Source of the DNA: JAVVHH01 sp965199585
GTDB taxonomy: Bacteria > Pseudomonadota > Alphaproteobacteria > Acetobacterales > Acetobacteraceae
Assembly (NCBI GenBank): GCA_965199585.1
Contig: CBDASI010000002.1
Coordinates: 1,054,001-1,118,000 of the forward strand
DNA: 64,000 nucleotides
Direction: 5' to 3'
The position numbers and the translations under genes were made by a program. Under the pieces are notes generated by a model. The model was not told the DNA's origin. It saw only the letters and a program-made list of their open reading frames with translations, and searched no databases. Every line of letters begins with the position of its first letter. Position 1 is the stretch's first letter. This document shows positions 25,422-33,704 of this stretch, one piece after another.

Positions 25422-26777
25422 ATGCAAGCCTTGAAGCAGATTCGTCTCAACGCCTTCGACATGAACTCCGTCGGTCATATTCAGCAGGGACTCTGGCGCC
25501 ACCCGCGGGACCAGTCGATGCGCTACACCGACCTCGAGCATTGGACGCAGCTGGCGCAACTGCTCGAGCGCGGGTTGTTCGACGGGCTGTTCCTCGCCGA
25601 CATCCTCGGCGTTTACGACGTCCATGGCCGCAGCCCGGCCGCCGCGATCGAGCACGCCGTGCAGGTGCCGGTCGGCGACCCGCTGCTGCTGGTGCCGGCG
25701 ATGGCGGCGGTCACGCGCCATCTCGGTTTCGGCGTGACGGTCAACCTGAGCTACGAGGCGCCGTTCGCCTTCGCGCGGCGCATGTCGACGCTGGATCACC
25801 TCACCAAAGGGCGCATCGGCTGGAACGTCGTCACCGGCTACCTCGACAGTGCGGCGCGCGCGATGGGCCAGGATGCCCAGCGCGCGCACGACGACCGATA
25901 CGACGTCGCCGACGATTTCATGCAGGCGGTCTATGCGCTCTGGGAAGGCAGTTGGGCCGACGGCGCCGTCTTGCGCGATCGCGCCAGCGTGCGGTTCGCC
26001 GACCCGGCGCTGGTGCGATCCGTCCGGCATGACGGGCCGTTTCACCGGATGGAGGCGGTGCACCTGTGCGAGCCGTCGCCGCAGCGTGTGCCGGTGCTGT
26101 ATCAGGCGGGGTCGTCGGGGCGGGGCCGGGCGTTCGCCGGGTCGCATGCGGAATGCGTGTTCCTCAACGGTCAGGGTCATGCGGCGGTGCGGGCGCATGT
26201 GGACGCGATCCGCGACGCGACGGTCGCGGCCGGGCGGAGACGGTCGGACGTGCTGGCGTTCGTCGGCGCGACGGTGATCGTGGCGGAAACGCCGGCGCTG
26301 GCGTCGGCGAAGCTGGCGGATTATCGGCGCTACGCCTCGCCGGAGGCCGCGTTGGTGCATGCATCGGCCTCGATGGGGATCGACCTCGACCGGTTCGGCA
26401 TGGACGAACCGATCGGCGGTCAGAGCAATGCCATTACCTCGAACCTGCAGGCGATGGCGCAGCAGGGCATGACCAAGCGCAAGCTGCTCGACCGCATGGT
26501 GCTCGGTAGCCGCCAGCCGCCGATCGTCGGCGACCCGGCGCAAGTCGCCGATGCGCTGATCGAGTGGGTCGAGCAGGCCGATGTCGACGGCTTCATCCTG
26601 TCACGCACCGTGACCCCGGAGTGCTTCGAGGATTTCGTCGAGCTGGTGGTCCCGGAACTGCAGCGGCGGGGAGCCTACAAGGAGAGCTATGCCGCGGGGA
26701 CACTGCGCGAGAAGCTGTTCGGGGCCGGTCCGCGGCTGCCGCCGAGCCATCCCGCTGCCGCAGCCAGGGTCCAGTGA
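25422..26777 (+). CDS. LLM-class flavin-dependent monooxygenase (NtaA/SnaA/DszA type)
   Basis: 451 residues. FMNH2-dependent oxygenase family that includes nitrilotriacetate and dibenzothiophene-sulphone monooxygenases. Seen: LNAFDMNSVGHIQQGLWRHP start, DGLFLADILGVYDVHG, FGVTVNLSYEAPFAFARRMSTLDHLTKGRIGWNVVTGYLDSAAR split across the typical family block, RVPVLYQAGSSGRGRAFA and SHAECVFLNGQ. The substrate is unknown; it needs a separate flavin reductase, none of which is seen beside it. Start chosen at ATG 25422, just outside the divergent esterase promoter region. Confidence 0.88.
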   Translation: MQALKQIRLNAFDMNSVGHIQQGLWRHPRDQSMRYTDLEHWTQLAQLLERGLFDGLFLADILGVYDVHGRSPAAAIEHAVQVPVGDPLLLVPAMAAVTRHLGFGVTVNLSYEAPFAFARRMSTLDHLTKGRIGWNVVTGYLDSAARAMGQDAQRAHDDRYDVADDFMQAVYALWEGSWADGAVLRDRASVRFADPALVRSVRHDGPFHRMEAVHLCEPSPQRVPVLYQAGSSGRGRAFAGSHAECVFLNGQGHAAVRAHVDAIRDATVAAGRRRSDVLAFVGATVIVAETPALASAKLADYRRYASPEAALVHASASMGIDLDRFGMDEPIGGQSNAITSNLQAMAQQGMTKRKLLDRMVLGSRQPPIVGDPAQVADALIEWVEQADVDGFILSRTVTPECFEDFVELVVPELQRRGAYKESYAAGTLREKLFGAGPRLPPSHPAAAARVQ

Positions 26778-27580
26778 GGGAGAGCGTCCTGACCATCTTC
26801 CTGATCCTCGCGCTGCTGGGAAGCGCGATGGCCGGGCTATGGGTGAGGCATCGGCTCCACGACCGGCATCTCACGGAGCAGTCGATCAGCAGCATCCGGC
26901 TGTTGATGGGAATGCTGCTGACCTTTTCGGCGCTGGTGCTCGGCCTGCTGACCTCGAACGCCAAGCAGCGCTTCGACGGGCTGAACGACAACCTCAGCGC
27001 GTTCGCGACCGATCTCCTCGAATTGAACCATCGCCTGATCATCTTCGGCCCGGAGGCGGACGATGCGCGCCGCTTGCTGCGGCAATATACCGCTGCGTCG
27101 ATCGCCGACACGTGGCCGCAGGAGCCGCTGCCCACGGGCGACTACCCGCGCTTCCCCAACACGCCGGCCGCAAAGGGACTGGAGGGCCAGGATCTGGGGG
27201 CACTTCTCGACAGGGTCGACCTCGCGATCGATCATCTCGTGCCGGAGGACGAGTTCCACCGCCAAGTCGCCGCCTCGCTGCGCATGCGCATCATCTCCGC
27301 CATCGGGCAACGGTGGCGGCTGATCTTCGCGTCACGCTCCACGATCGCATGGCCGTTCCTGTCGATCCTGATGACGTGGTTGTGCATCATCTTCGCAATC
27401 TTCGGCATGACGTCGCCACCGAGCCGGGTCGTCTACGTCGTCGCGGCCCTCACGGCGCTGTCGATCGCCTCGCCGCTCTACCTCATCATCGACTATAGCG
27501 ACACGCTCTCCGGCACTATCGCGCTATCCAGCGAAACCCTTCGCGTTGCGCTGGCCCACATGGACACCGTCGTCCCTTGA
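26774..27580 (+). CDS. DUF4239-family membrane protein
   Basis: 268 residues starting with GTG at 26774 that overlaps the monooxygenase stop (GTGA). Four hydrophobic segments: near the N-terminus (LTIFLILALLGSAMAGLWV), at residues 35-55 (LLMGMLLTFSALVLGLL), and two near the C-terminus (WPFLSILMTWLCIIFAIFGM; VVYVVAALTALSIASPLYLI), with a soluble helical middle. Matches the bestrophin-like DUF4239 layout, function unknown. Coupling to the monooxygenase may be only positional. Confidence 0.75.
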   Translation: MRESVLTIFLILALLGSAMAGLWVRHRLHDRHLTEQSISSIRLLMGMLLTFSALVLGLLTSNAKQRFDGLNDNLSAFATDLLELNHRLIIFGPEADDARRLLRQYTAASIADTWPQEPLPTGDYPRFPNTPAAKGLEGQDLGALLDRVDLAIDHLVPEDEFHRQVAASLRMRIISAIGQRWRLIFASRSTIAWPFLSILMTWLCIIFAIFGMTSPPSRVVYVVAALTALSIASPLYLIIDYSDTLSGTIALSSETLRVALAHMDTVVP

Positions 27581-27616
27581 ACCGGACTTGGGCAATGTCG
27601 CAGTTGTGGTGACGAT

Positions 27617-27632
27617 GTGCTTTATAGAGCAC
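27617..27632. promoter_or_regulatory. Inverted repeat at the TetR gene start, candidate operator
   Basis: GTGCTTTATAGAGCAC is a near-perfect 16-bp palindrome (14 of 16 positions symmetric; arms GTGCT/AGCAC around a TATA centre). It lies 2 bp before the start codon at 27634, where a bound TetR dimer would block its own expression. Confidence 0.5.
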
Positions 27633-27633
27633 G

Positions 27634-28275
27634 ATGGATGAGACGGCTTCCACTGCTCTAAGTCGCGGCCGTGGCCGTGGCCGGGCGCCAGACCCGCAAC
27701 GTGTGGCGCAGACGCGGGATCTGATCTTGAAATCCGCGCTGACAATCTTTCTCGAACGCGGCTTCGAAGGCGCCCGCATGGTCGACGTCGCGACCCTCGC
27801 CGGGCTGGCCAAGGGCACGCTGTATCTGCATTTCGCGGATAAGGAGGCGCTGTTCGAGTTCGTGCTGCAGCAGTTGATCTCCGAACCGCTGGCGCAACTG
27901 CGGCGGGATCAGCCGGTGGCCGCTGACAGCATTAGGGTGAGGCTTGAGCGGCTGTTCGTCCCATTGCTGGAGGACTTCGAGGAGTCCGGCCGGGCCAGCG
28001 TGCTGCGCCTGATCATTGCCGAGGGAGCACGCTTTCCGGCTCTGGCGGCGATCCATCAGCGTTTGGTGATCGACCCCATGATGGAGGCGATCGACGAGGC
28101 GTTGGACAGCGTGCCGAACTCGTGCCGCTTCCAGGTGTTGCGGAGGTTCCCGCAGATGATCGGTGCTCCGGTCATAATGGCGACGGTGTGGAACGAACTA
28201 TGGAGTCGGGGTAACAAACTCGACACCAGGGCGATGATGTCGGCGTTCTTGGACCTCGTCTTCGGGCCGACTTAG
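27634..28275 (+). CDS. TetR/AcrR family transcriptional regulator
   Basis: 213 residues. N-terminal helix-turn-helix (RDLILKSALTIFLERGFEGARMVDVATLAGLAKGTLYLHFADKEALFEFV) is the classical TetR DNA-binding domain with the GTLY/F-HF motif, after a Gly/Arg-rich leader (SRGRGRGRAPD). The C-terminal half fits the TetR ligand-binding type with LRLIIAEGARFPALA. A palindrome sits at its own start, suggesting autoregulation. It is downstream of the monooxygenase and DUF4239 genes, which are possible targets. Its stop overlaps the opposite-strand RgpF-like stop. Confidence 0.9.
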   Translation: MDETASTALSRGRGRGRAPDPQRVAQTRDLILKSALTIFLERGFEGARMVDVATLAGLAKGTLYLHFADKEALFEFVLQQLISEPLAQLRRDQPVAADSIRVRLERLFVPLLEDFEESGRASVLRLIIAEGARFPALAAIHQRLVIDPMMEAIDEALDSVPNSCRFQVLRRFPQMIGAPVIMATVWNELWSRGNKLDTRAMMSAFLDLVFGPT

Positions 28276-29243
28276 GGCCTCTGGATTCGGTCGACCAATC
28301 CTTCCGGCGGCATGCGGAAGCGGATTGGCGCGCCGCGCAAGCTCCGCAACGCCATCAGGTGATCGCGGGTCGCAAACACATATCCGATCGCGAGCCGGAC
28401 CGGGACCGGCAGCAACGGCACCGGATACGGCGTGCCGGGAAAAGCCGGCGTGGTCCCGGTGTAGTCGTAGAGGAACTCGTGCAACGGGGCCGTGTCGACG
28501 CCGAAATTGGTTCGCAGCAGCGAGTCCCATTCCCGCGCCCAGGGGAGCCGCATCGGATTGAGGCGGACCAGCTCGGTCTTTATGAACGGCATCCCGAGCG
28601 CGACCAGGTTATGCGCCCAGTCGAGATGCATCATGTTCAGCGTGTGATGCCGGGCCGAGCGGGTGCCGTCGCGGTGCTTGACCAGCGCATCGCAGCGGAA
28701 GCTTGCCTCGCGCAGCGCCTCCCCGAGCGCGAGTTCGCCGCGCTCGATGACGGCGTCCTTATGCATCCGCTCAAACGGCTGGGCGAACAACTTCTGGATG
28801 GTTCCGTGCCGGAACGCGTCGCCAGTGAATTGAAGGAACCAGGATTGCAGATGCCAGGTGCGTTGCCGGCTCTCGATGAGGCCCCAGACGTCGCTGCCGC
28901 CGGCCTCCATGCGGTCGATCACGGCGCCGAGCGGGTGAAACGGCCCGAACACGCTGTCGTTGGCGAGCAGGACGCGCTCGGCACCGTCGGCGCATCCCTG
29001 ACGGATCAGGTACTGCCACGCGCCAAAGTCGAGCCCGGCGTTCTGGCGATGGAACATCGTTGCGCCGGTCGCCTCCAGCGCTAGCCGATCCTCCTCTGGC
29101 GGGGGCGCCGCGCCGGAGCAGGCAACAAACGTCTGGTAGCCGCATGATTGCAGCGCGGCGAGGTAGCGTAATACGGGGGGCCGTATCCGCTGACGCGGAT
29201 GGAATTGCGCGAACAAGCAGACCCGGCGCTGGTTCGCGATCAT
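28272..29243 (-). CDS. RgpF-like rhamnan/polysaccharide synthesis protein
   Basis: 323 residues. Resembles the rhamnan-synthesis F family, putative glycosyltransferases of surface polysaccharide assembly. Seen: RVCLFAQFHPRQRIRPPVLRYLAAL, NAGLDFGAWQYLI (family hallmark 'N-x-G-xDxGAW'), VLLANDSVFGPFHPL and SDVWGLIES. The start at 29243 (MIANQRR) sits at the beginning of the conserved block; upstream residues are not family-like. It stands alone; the glycan it works on is not defined by neighbours. Confidence 0.75.
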   Translation of the reverse strand: MIANQRRVCLFAQFHPRQRIRPPVLRYLAALQSCGYQTFVACSGAAPPPEEDRLALEATGATMFHRQNAGLDFGAWQYLIRQGCADGAERVLLANDSVFGPFHPLGAVIDRMEAGGSDVWGLIESRQRTWHLQSWFLQFTGDAFRHGTIQKLFAQPFERMHKDAVIERGELALGEALREASFRCDALVKHRDGTRSARHHTLNMMHLDWAHNLVALGMPFIKTELVRLNPMRLPWAREWDSLLRTNFGVDTAPLHEFLYDYTGTTPAFPGTPYPVPLLPVPVRLAIGYVFATRDHLMALRSLRGAPIRFRMPPEGLVDRIQRP

Positions 29244-29319
29244 GAGGCCTTGTGCCTTGCGGGCGCGACGGTTGGCAAGCGCGGAGGGCAGGACTAGCGT
29301 TGCGGCTCCTGGAGGATGA

Positions 29320-30753
29320 ATGATGCAAAACGCCGAGGAGATCTGGACCCGCGTCGACGGCAAGGCACCCGCCTATATCGAGCTGTCGGACAAGGTCTGG
29401 AGCACACCGGAACTTGCCTATGGCGAGCACAAATCTGCGGCGGAGCACCTGGAGATGCTCAACCGCGAGGGGTTTCGCGTCACGGAGCACGTTGCCGGTA
29501 TCCCGACAGCGCTGATGGCCGAAGCCGGCGAGGGCGGGCCGGTCATCGCCATTCTGGGCGAATACGACGCGTTGCCGGGTCTCTCTCAAGTGGCCGGAAT
29601 CGCTGAACCCAAGCCGATCGAGGGACAGGGCGGGGTTGGGCACGGTTGCGGACACAACCTGCTGGGCTCGGCGGCGATGCTGGCGGCGGCCGCGGTGAAG
29701 GATTGGCTGACCGAGCACGGCATGCCGGGTCGCGTGCGGTATTACGGATGCCCGGCGGAAGAGGGCGGAGCAGCCAAAGGTTTCATGGTGCGGGACGGGG
29801 CGTTCAAAGACGTCGACATTGCGATATCGTGGCACCCGGCCTCGTTCTCGGGCGTCAACGAGCCCGTCAGCCTAGCCAATACGCGAATCGATTTTACCTT
29901 TACTGGTCGCTCGTCGCATGCCGCTGCCGCGCCGCACCTGGGGCGTAGCGCGCTCGATGCGGTCGAGCTGATGAACGTTGGCGTAAACTACATGCGCGAA
30001 CACATGCCGTCCTCGGCGCGGGTGCATTACGCTTACCTCGACGCGGGCGGAATTGCGCCCAATGTCGTCCAGGCGCGGGCGAAGGTTCGTTATCTGATCC
30101 GGGCCGCCGACTTGACGGAGCTGACCAAGCTGGTTGGCCGGGTCCGTAAGATTGCCGATGGCGCGGCGATGATGACGGAGACGTCGGTGTCCACGCAGGT
30201 GGTCAGCGCAGTCTCCAACCTGATGGGCAACGGTCCGCTCGAGCAGGCGATGCACGAGAATTTCCAGCGCCTTGGTCCGCCGGAGTTCGACGAGGCAGAC
30301 CGCGCCTACGCCGAAGAGATCCGCGCGACGTTGAGCCCGGATGACATCGCCGCAGCATTTGATCGCGCCGGAATCCCAGTCCAACCCGATCTTTCGATGT
30401 GCGATTTTGTCGTACCGTTGGAGGCGCGCGGAAAAGGCGGCAACGGTTCGACCGATGTTGGTGATGTTTCCTGGGTCGTCCCGACCGTTCAAGCGAGGGG
30501 TGCGACCTGCGCTGTCGGGACGCCGTTCCATTCCTGGCAGCTGACCGCGCAGGGTCTCAGCAACGCCGCTCATAAAGGGCTGATCCACGTTGCGAAGGTC
30601 ATGGCAGGAACTGCCGTCGACGCGCTGGAGAACCCGGCCTTAATCGAGCGCGCGAAGGCAGATCATGCTGTACGAACGTCCCGCACGCCCTACGTTTGCC
30701 CGCTTCCCACCGATGTAGAACCGCCGGTTCAAGCAATGAGCAAGGGTATCTGA
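29320..30753 (+). CDS. M20 family amidohydrolase (AbgB/hippurate-hydrolase-like)
   Basis: 477 residues. Zinc/manganese amidohydrolase that removes an acyl or aminobenzoyl group from amino acids. Seen: ILGEYDALPGLSQ, GHGCGHNLLGSAA (metal-binding His/Asp pair), CPAEEGGAAKGFM (catalytic EE), ISWHPASFSG, TGRSSHAAAAPHLGRSALDAVELM (dimerisation lid), STDVGDVSWVVP and GTPFHSWQ (metal His). Length and the GEYDALPGLSQ motif favour the p-aminobenzoyl-glutamate hydrolase subunit B group. Divergent from the RgpF-like gene. Confidence 0.9.
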   Translation: MMQNAEEIWTRVDGKAPAYIELSDKVWSTPELAYGEHKSAAEHLEMLNREGFRVTEHVAGIPTALMAEAGEGGPVIAILGEYDALPGLSQVAGIAEPKPIEGQGGVGHGCGHNLLGSAAMLAAAAVKDWLTEHGMPGRVRYYGCPAEEGGAAKGFMVRDGAFKDVDIAISWHPASFSGVNEPVSLANTRIDFTFTGRSSHAAAAPHLGRSALDAVELMNVGVNYMREHMPSSARVHYAYLDAGGIAPNVVQARAKVRYLIRAADLTELTKLVGRVRKIADGAAMMTETSVSTQVVSAVSNLMGNGPLEQAMHENFQRLGPPEFDEADRAYAEEIRATLSPDDIAAAFDRAGIPVQPDLSMCDFVVPLEARGKGGNGSTDVGDVSWVVPTVQARGATCAVGTPFHSWQLTAQGLSNAAHKGLIHVAKVMAGTAVDALENPALIERAKADHAVRTSRTPYVCPLPTDVEPPVQAMSKGI

Positions 30754-30762
30754 TCCGATAAG

Positions 30763-31713
30763 TCAGGCAGCTTCACGAAACGGAGTCGGCGATAGCTTCG
30801 AGACGAGTTCGAGCTTGACCCGCTCCGCCTGGCTATTCGGGACCTGGCAGGTTCCCGCTGCCTCATGACCGCCACCGCCATAGCTGAGACAGATCCCGCC
30901 GACATCGACGGGAGAGCGACGGTCGATGATGGATTTGCCGATTGCAAAGACAGTGTTTTCTTTACGCACGCCCCACAACACATGCACGGACACGTCGCAC
31001 TCTGGGAATAGCGCGTAGATCATGAAGCGATTACCTGCGTAGATCGTCTCCTCATTGCGAAGATCGAGCACGGCAACACGGCCGGTGACGACGGTGCAGC
31101 GGCGGATCTGATCCTCGAACTTCTCACGATGCGCCATGAACAGTTCGATGCGTTCGGCGACGTCCGGCAGTTCAAGCACCTGCTTGATCGAGTGGTCGCG
31201 GCAGTGCTCGATGAGCTGCATCATCAAGTCGTAGTTTGAGATGCGGAAGTCGCGGAAGCGACCCAGGCCCGTTCTCGAGTCCATCAGGAAATTCAGCAAG
31301 ACCCAGTCGCGCGGTTGCAGGATGTCGTCGAGTGAAAACTGCGCGGAGTCTGCCTGATCAACTGCAGCCATCAAATCCGGCTGGACACGCGGAAACGCCG
31401 CCAGGCCGCCGAAATGATTATAGACGACCCGTGCAGCGGAGGGCGCTGCGGGGTCAATGATGTGGTTTGACGGGCTGAGCTCACCCATGCGGAGCGTTTC
31501 GCTGGCGTGGTGATCGAAGGCCAGATGGCAACCGGCCACATGGGGTAGGTTCGTGATGATGTCGCGCGACGTGATTGGAACGATACCGTCTTGCATGTCT
31601 TTGGGATGCACGAACTTGATCTCATCGATCATGCTCAGTTCGCGCAGTAACATGCCACAGACAAGGCCATCGAAATCGCTGCGAGTAACGAGACGGAATT
31701 TATTCGGTGCCAT
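30763..31713 (-). CDS. DHH family phosphoesterase
   Basis: 316 residues. Seen: RSDFDGLVCGMLL (motif I DxDG), HLAFDHHAS (DHH motif), AVDQADSAQ, and the C-terminal DHHA1 motif YGGGGHEAAGTCQV. Members hydrolyse oligonucleotides, cyclic dinucleotide products or polyphosphate; this version is most like exopolyphosphatase-related proteins. ATG at 31713 (MAPNKFRLVTRSDFDG) fits the family start; a longer frame to 31770 adds an unlikely leader. It converges with the amidohydrolase gene, 9 bp apart. Confidence 0.85.
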   Translation of the reverse strand: MAPNKFRLVTRSDFDGLVCGMLLRELSMIDEIKFVHPKDMQDGIVPITSRDIITNLPHVAGCHLAFDHHASETLRMGELSPSNHIIDPAAPSAARVVYNHFGGLAAFPRVQPDLMAAVDQADSAQFSLDDILQPRDWVLLNFLMDSRTGLGRFRDFRISNYDLMMQLIEHCRDHSIKQVLELPDVAERIELFMAHREKFEDQIRRCTVVTGRVAVLDLRNEETIYAGNRFMIYALFPECDVSVHVLWGVRKENTVFAIGKSIIDRRSPVDVGGICLSYGGGGHEAAGTCQVPNSQAERVKLELVSKLSPTPFREAA

Positions 31714-31821
31714 ACGCGTGAGACCTGCGCCCGGAGATGATGGCGAATGATCGCAGGTATTTCCTAACACCGGGTTAAAGGACAGCAGCGGATCAGAAGC
31801 AGGAGAGCGGAACGAGGCGGA

Positions 31822-32328
31822 TCACACGTGGGCAGCATGGGCAAGAATGAGAGAAGTCACACCCAAGACGTCGTCGGGTTGAACCTGCGGGATTGAATTT
31901 ACGCCCCCCTCGTCGCTGACGAGCGCAACGATGCTGGCGTCTCCCGGGAACAGCAACGGCTTTCCATTAGCTCGGCGATGGATTTCGATCTTCGGATGAT
32001 CGCCTCGCTTGAATCCCTCGACTAAGACGAGGTCGACCGAACCTAAGCGCCGTAGTAGATCGGCCAAGCTGGGTTCTGACTCGTTGCGGAGTTCGTGCAT
32101 CAGCGCCCACCGCTTGGACGATCCCACTAGGACTTCGGTCGCGCCGGCCTGACGGTGCTCCCAGGAGTCCTTGCCCGGTGTATCGACGTCGAATTCGTGA
32201 TGCGCGTGCTTGATAGTCGAGACACTATAGCCGGCGCTTGTTAGTGCGGGGATGAGCTTCCGCACAAGCGTCGTCTTTCCAGCTCCGCTCCAGCCGGCTA
32301 GTCCGATAAATCGCAACTCGATATCCAC
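31822..32328 (-). CDS. mobB: Molybdopterin-guanine dinucleotide biosynthesis protein B
   Basis: 168 residues. GTP-binding accessory protein for molybdenum cofactor maturation. Seen: LAGWSGAGKTTLVRKLIPALT (P-loop), VSTIKHAHHEFDVDTPGKDSWEHRQAGA (the conserved IKHxHHxFDxDxxGKDS block), VLVEGFKRGDHPKIE and ALVSDE. No mobA is adjacent. The molybdenum enzyme at 61-64 kb is one possible user of the cofactor. Confidence 0.94.
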   Translation of the reverse strand: MDIELRFIGLAGWSGAGKTTLVRKLIPALTSAGYSVSTIKHAHHEFDVDTPGKDSWEHRQAGATEVLVGSSKRWALMHELRNESEPSLADLLRRLGSVDLVLVEGFKRGDHPKIEIHRRANGKPLLFPGDASIVALVSDEGGVNSIPQVQPDDVLGVTSLILAHAAHV

Positions 32329-32419
32329 CTACGTGCGCCGGTGAGACATCTTACGTCAGGTCCGACGCTTTAGCATGGGGGTAAGCCGCGTGCCGCGCCC
32401 ATTGGGGACGGTCGAGAAG

Positions 32420-33217
32420 TCAGGCGTAATTGCTTGTAGTCGCCGATGCCTGGTTCGCTATGAGAAAGCGCCGAGCGAACTGCTCAACGAATTTGGCGTC
32501 CTTAAATTGGCTTATATCTACCTTGCTCGAGATAGCCTTTTCCTGCGCTTCGACGGACTGGAAAGCGATCTGGAGGGGGATACCAAGCGCGGTTGTAACA
32601 ACATTCCGCAAATTCTTATCGCCTAAGATCTGATCCACACTGGTGATGGTGCTCGCTCGGCTCCGAAAATCGAGTGCAGCCGAAAGGCCCGGCGTCGATG
32701 CATCAAGCGACTCGCGCCATTTTACCTCAGCATAGCCAGACGTAATCGTATTCAGCAAGTCGGGCGTTTTCAGCTTCGTCAAACCCTGATTGGCAAAATC
32801 GTAAGTTTTCGCCATATCAAGCCAACGGGGATCGCTGAGTGTACTAGCTAGGTTGTTGGTTTTGCTCGTGTCGGACAGCAAGGCTTTCGTCGCTAAAGCG
32901 GTATAGGAAGACTGATCACCCAATCCGTTTGCGGTCAGCAACACATCTCGAGCAATCGGGTCGGCAAGGAGTGTCTTGAGATCGGGCGCCTTGGCCACGG
33001 CGGACAAGAAATGACTGATTGCCGATTTCGTCTCCGGATCCTTGGCTTGGAGAGCGATGTCCTTCGTCTGATCCTTCTCGGCCGAGATCAGAGAACTCAC
33101 GGGATCGGCAGTTGCCGTCGTTCCCTGCCCATAGATGATGCTGAACAAGTTGCTCGTGGTGGTGTCGTTCGATGTGAGCGACTGCAGGATCGACAGGGCG
33201 GGCGAGGTGATATTCAT
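32420..33217 (-). CDS. DUF1217 domain protein (flagellar-locus type)
   Basis: 265 residues. Pattern typical of DUF1217 proteins found in alphaproteobacterial flagellar clusters: repeated Asp/Ser/Thr-rich helices, PRWLDMAKTYDFANQG, VKWRESLDASTPGLSAALDFRSRASTI-like blocks, TSVDQILGDKNLRNVVTTALGIP, and FVEQFARRFLIANQ at the end. No signal peptide. ATG at 33217 (MNITSPALSIL) is the likely start. No flagellar gene is present in this window, so the gene is an orphan here. Base composition is clearly lower in GC than the flanks. Confidence 0.75.
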   Translation of the reverse strand: MNITSPALSILQSLTSNDTTTSNLFSIIYGQGTTATADPVSSLISAEKDQTKDIALQAKDPETKSAISHFLSAVAKAPDLKTLLADPIARDVLLTANGLGDQSSYTALATKALLSDTSKTNNLASTLSDPRWLDMAKTYDFANQGLTKLKTPDLLNTITSGYAEVKWRESLDASTPGLSAALDFRSRASTITSVDQILGDKNLRNVVTTALGIPLQIAFQSVEAQEKAISSKVDISQFKDAKFVEQFARRFLIANQASATTSNYA

Positions 33218-33258
33218 TGCCTCATGATCGGTCAGGATGGTTAACGACCGATTAAGGC

Positions 33259-33543
33259 TCAAATAAACTGCCCGCGAAGGAAGCCCAAGGCGGGAAGTGG
33301 TTTCCAAGAGCGAGGCAGATCCTGGAAGCGGATCGGCGTGACCGTGTAAAGAGGTGCTGGCTGACGGCAACTTTGAAAAAGACTCGAGTAGGCACGGATC
33401 TGTTGCTCTCGCCATACTCGGTCGGCCAGCGCCCGCTCGCGACTAGTAAACACCTCGGCAACACGCGTCTGACGGCCGATCGAGGCCATTACGGCCCAAA
33501 GTGTATCGTCTCGGCGAGATTTAAATTCGACCACCGCACTCAT
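33259..33543 (-). CDS. Small hypothetical protein
   Basis: 94 residues (MSAVVEFKSRRDDTLWAVM...). Rather basic, with a helical stretch EVFTSRERALADRVWREQQIRAY. No signal peptide, membrane segment or known motif. The gene sits 41 bp upstream of the DUF1217 gene on the same strand and may be its operon partner. Coding status is supported only by an open frame with plausible composition, so confidence is limited. Confidence 0.4.
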   Translation of the reverse strand: MSAVVEFKSRRDDTLWAVMASIGRQTRVAEVFTSRERALADRVWREQQIRAYSSLFQSCRQPAPLYTVTPIRFQDLPRSWKPLPALGFLRGQFI

Positions 33544-33704
33544 GGCGGAGATATTGGCAGGCGCGTTGGTGCGAGCAAGCTTTCTGTGGCGGAGTGAGTG
33601 GAGTGCTCGCGACGGACGACTTTCCACGCACGCGTGCGTTGCACTCTGTCCAAAATTGACGAGAACCTAAACTGTGTTGGGCGGTCCGAGCGGAGTTGAG
33701 GTTT
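33544..33704. other. Divergent spacer with palindrome
   Basis: 161-bp spacer between the divergent 94-residue gene and the zinc peptidase gene. It contains a perfect 14-bp palindrome (33626-33639) and TTGACG (33657-33662) that could be a -35 box, without a clear -10 partner. No gene found. Confidence 0.4.
33626..33639. promoter_or_regulatory. Perfect 14-bp palindrome, candidate operator
   Basis: ACGCACGCGTGCGT reads the same on both strands. It lies between two divergent genes, about 65 bp upstream of the zinc-peptidase start and next to a possible -35 box, which is where a dimeric regulator would be expected to bind. No regulator gene is adjacent. Confidence 0.4.

Noticed and set aside
32329..32419. 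Possible small gene between mobB and DUF1217
   Set aside because: The only open frame runs antisense into the DUF1217 gene and has no Shine-Dalgarno or composition support.
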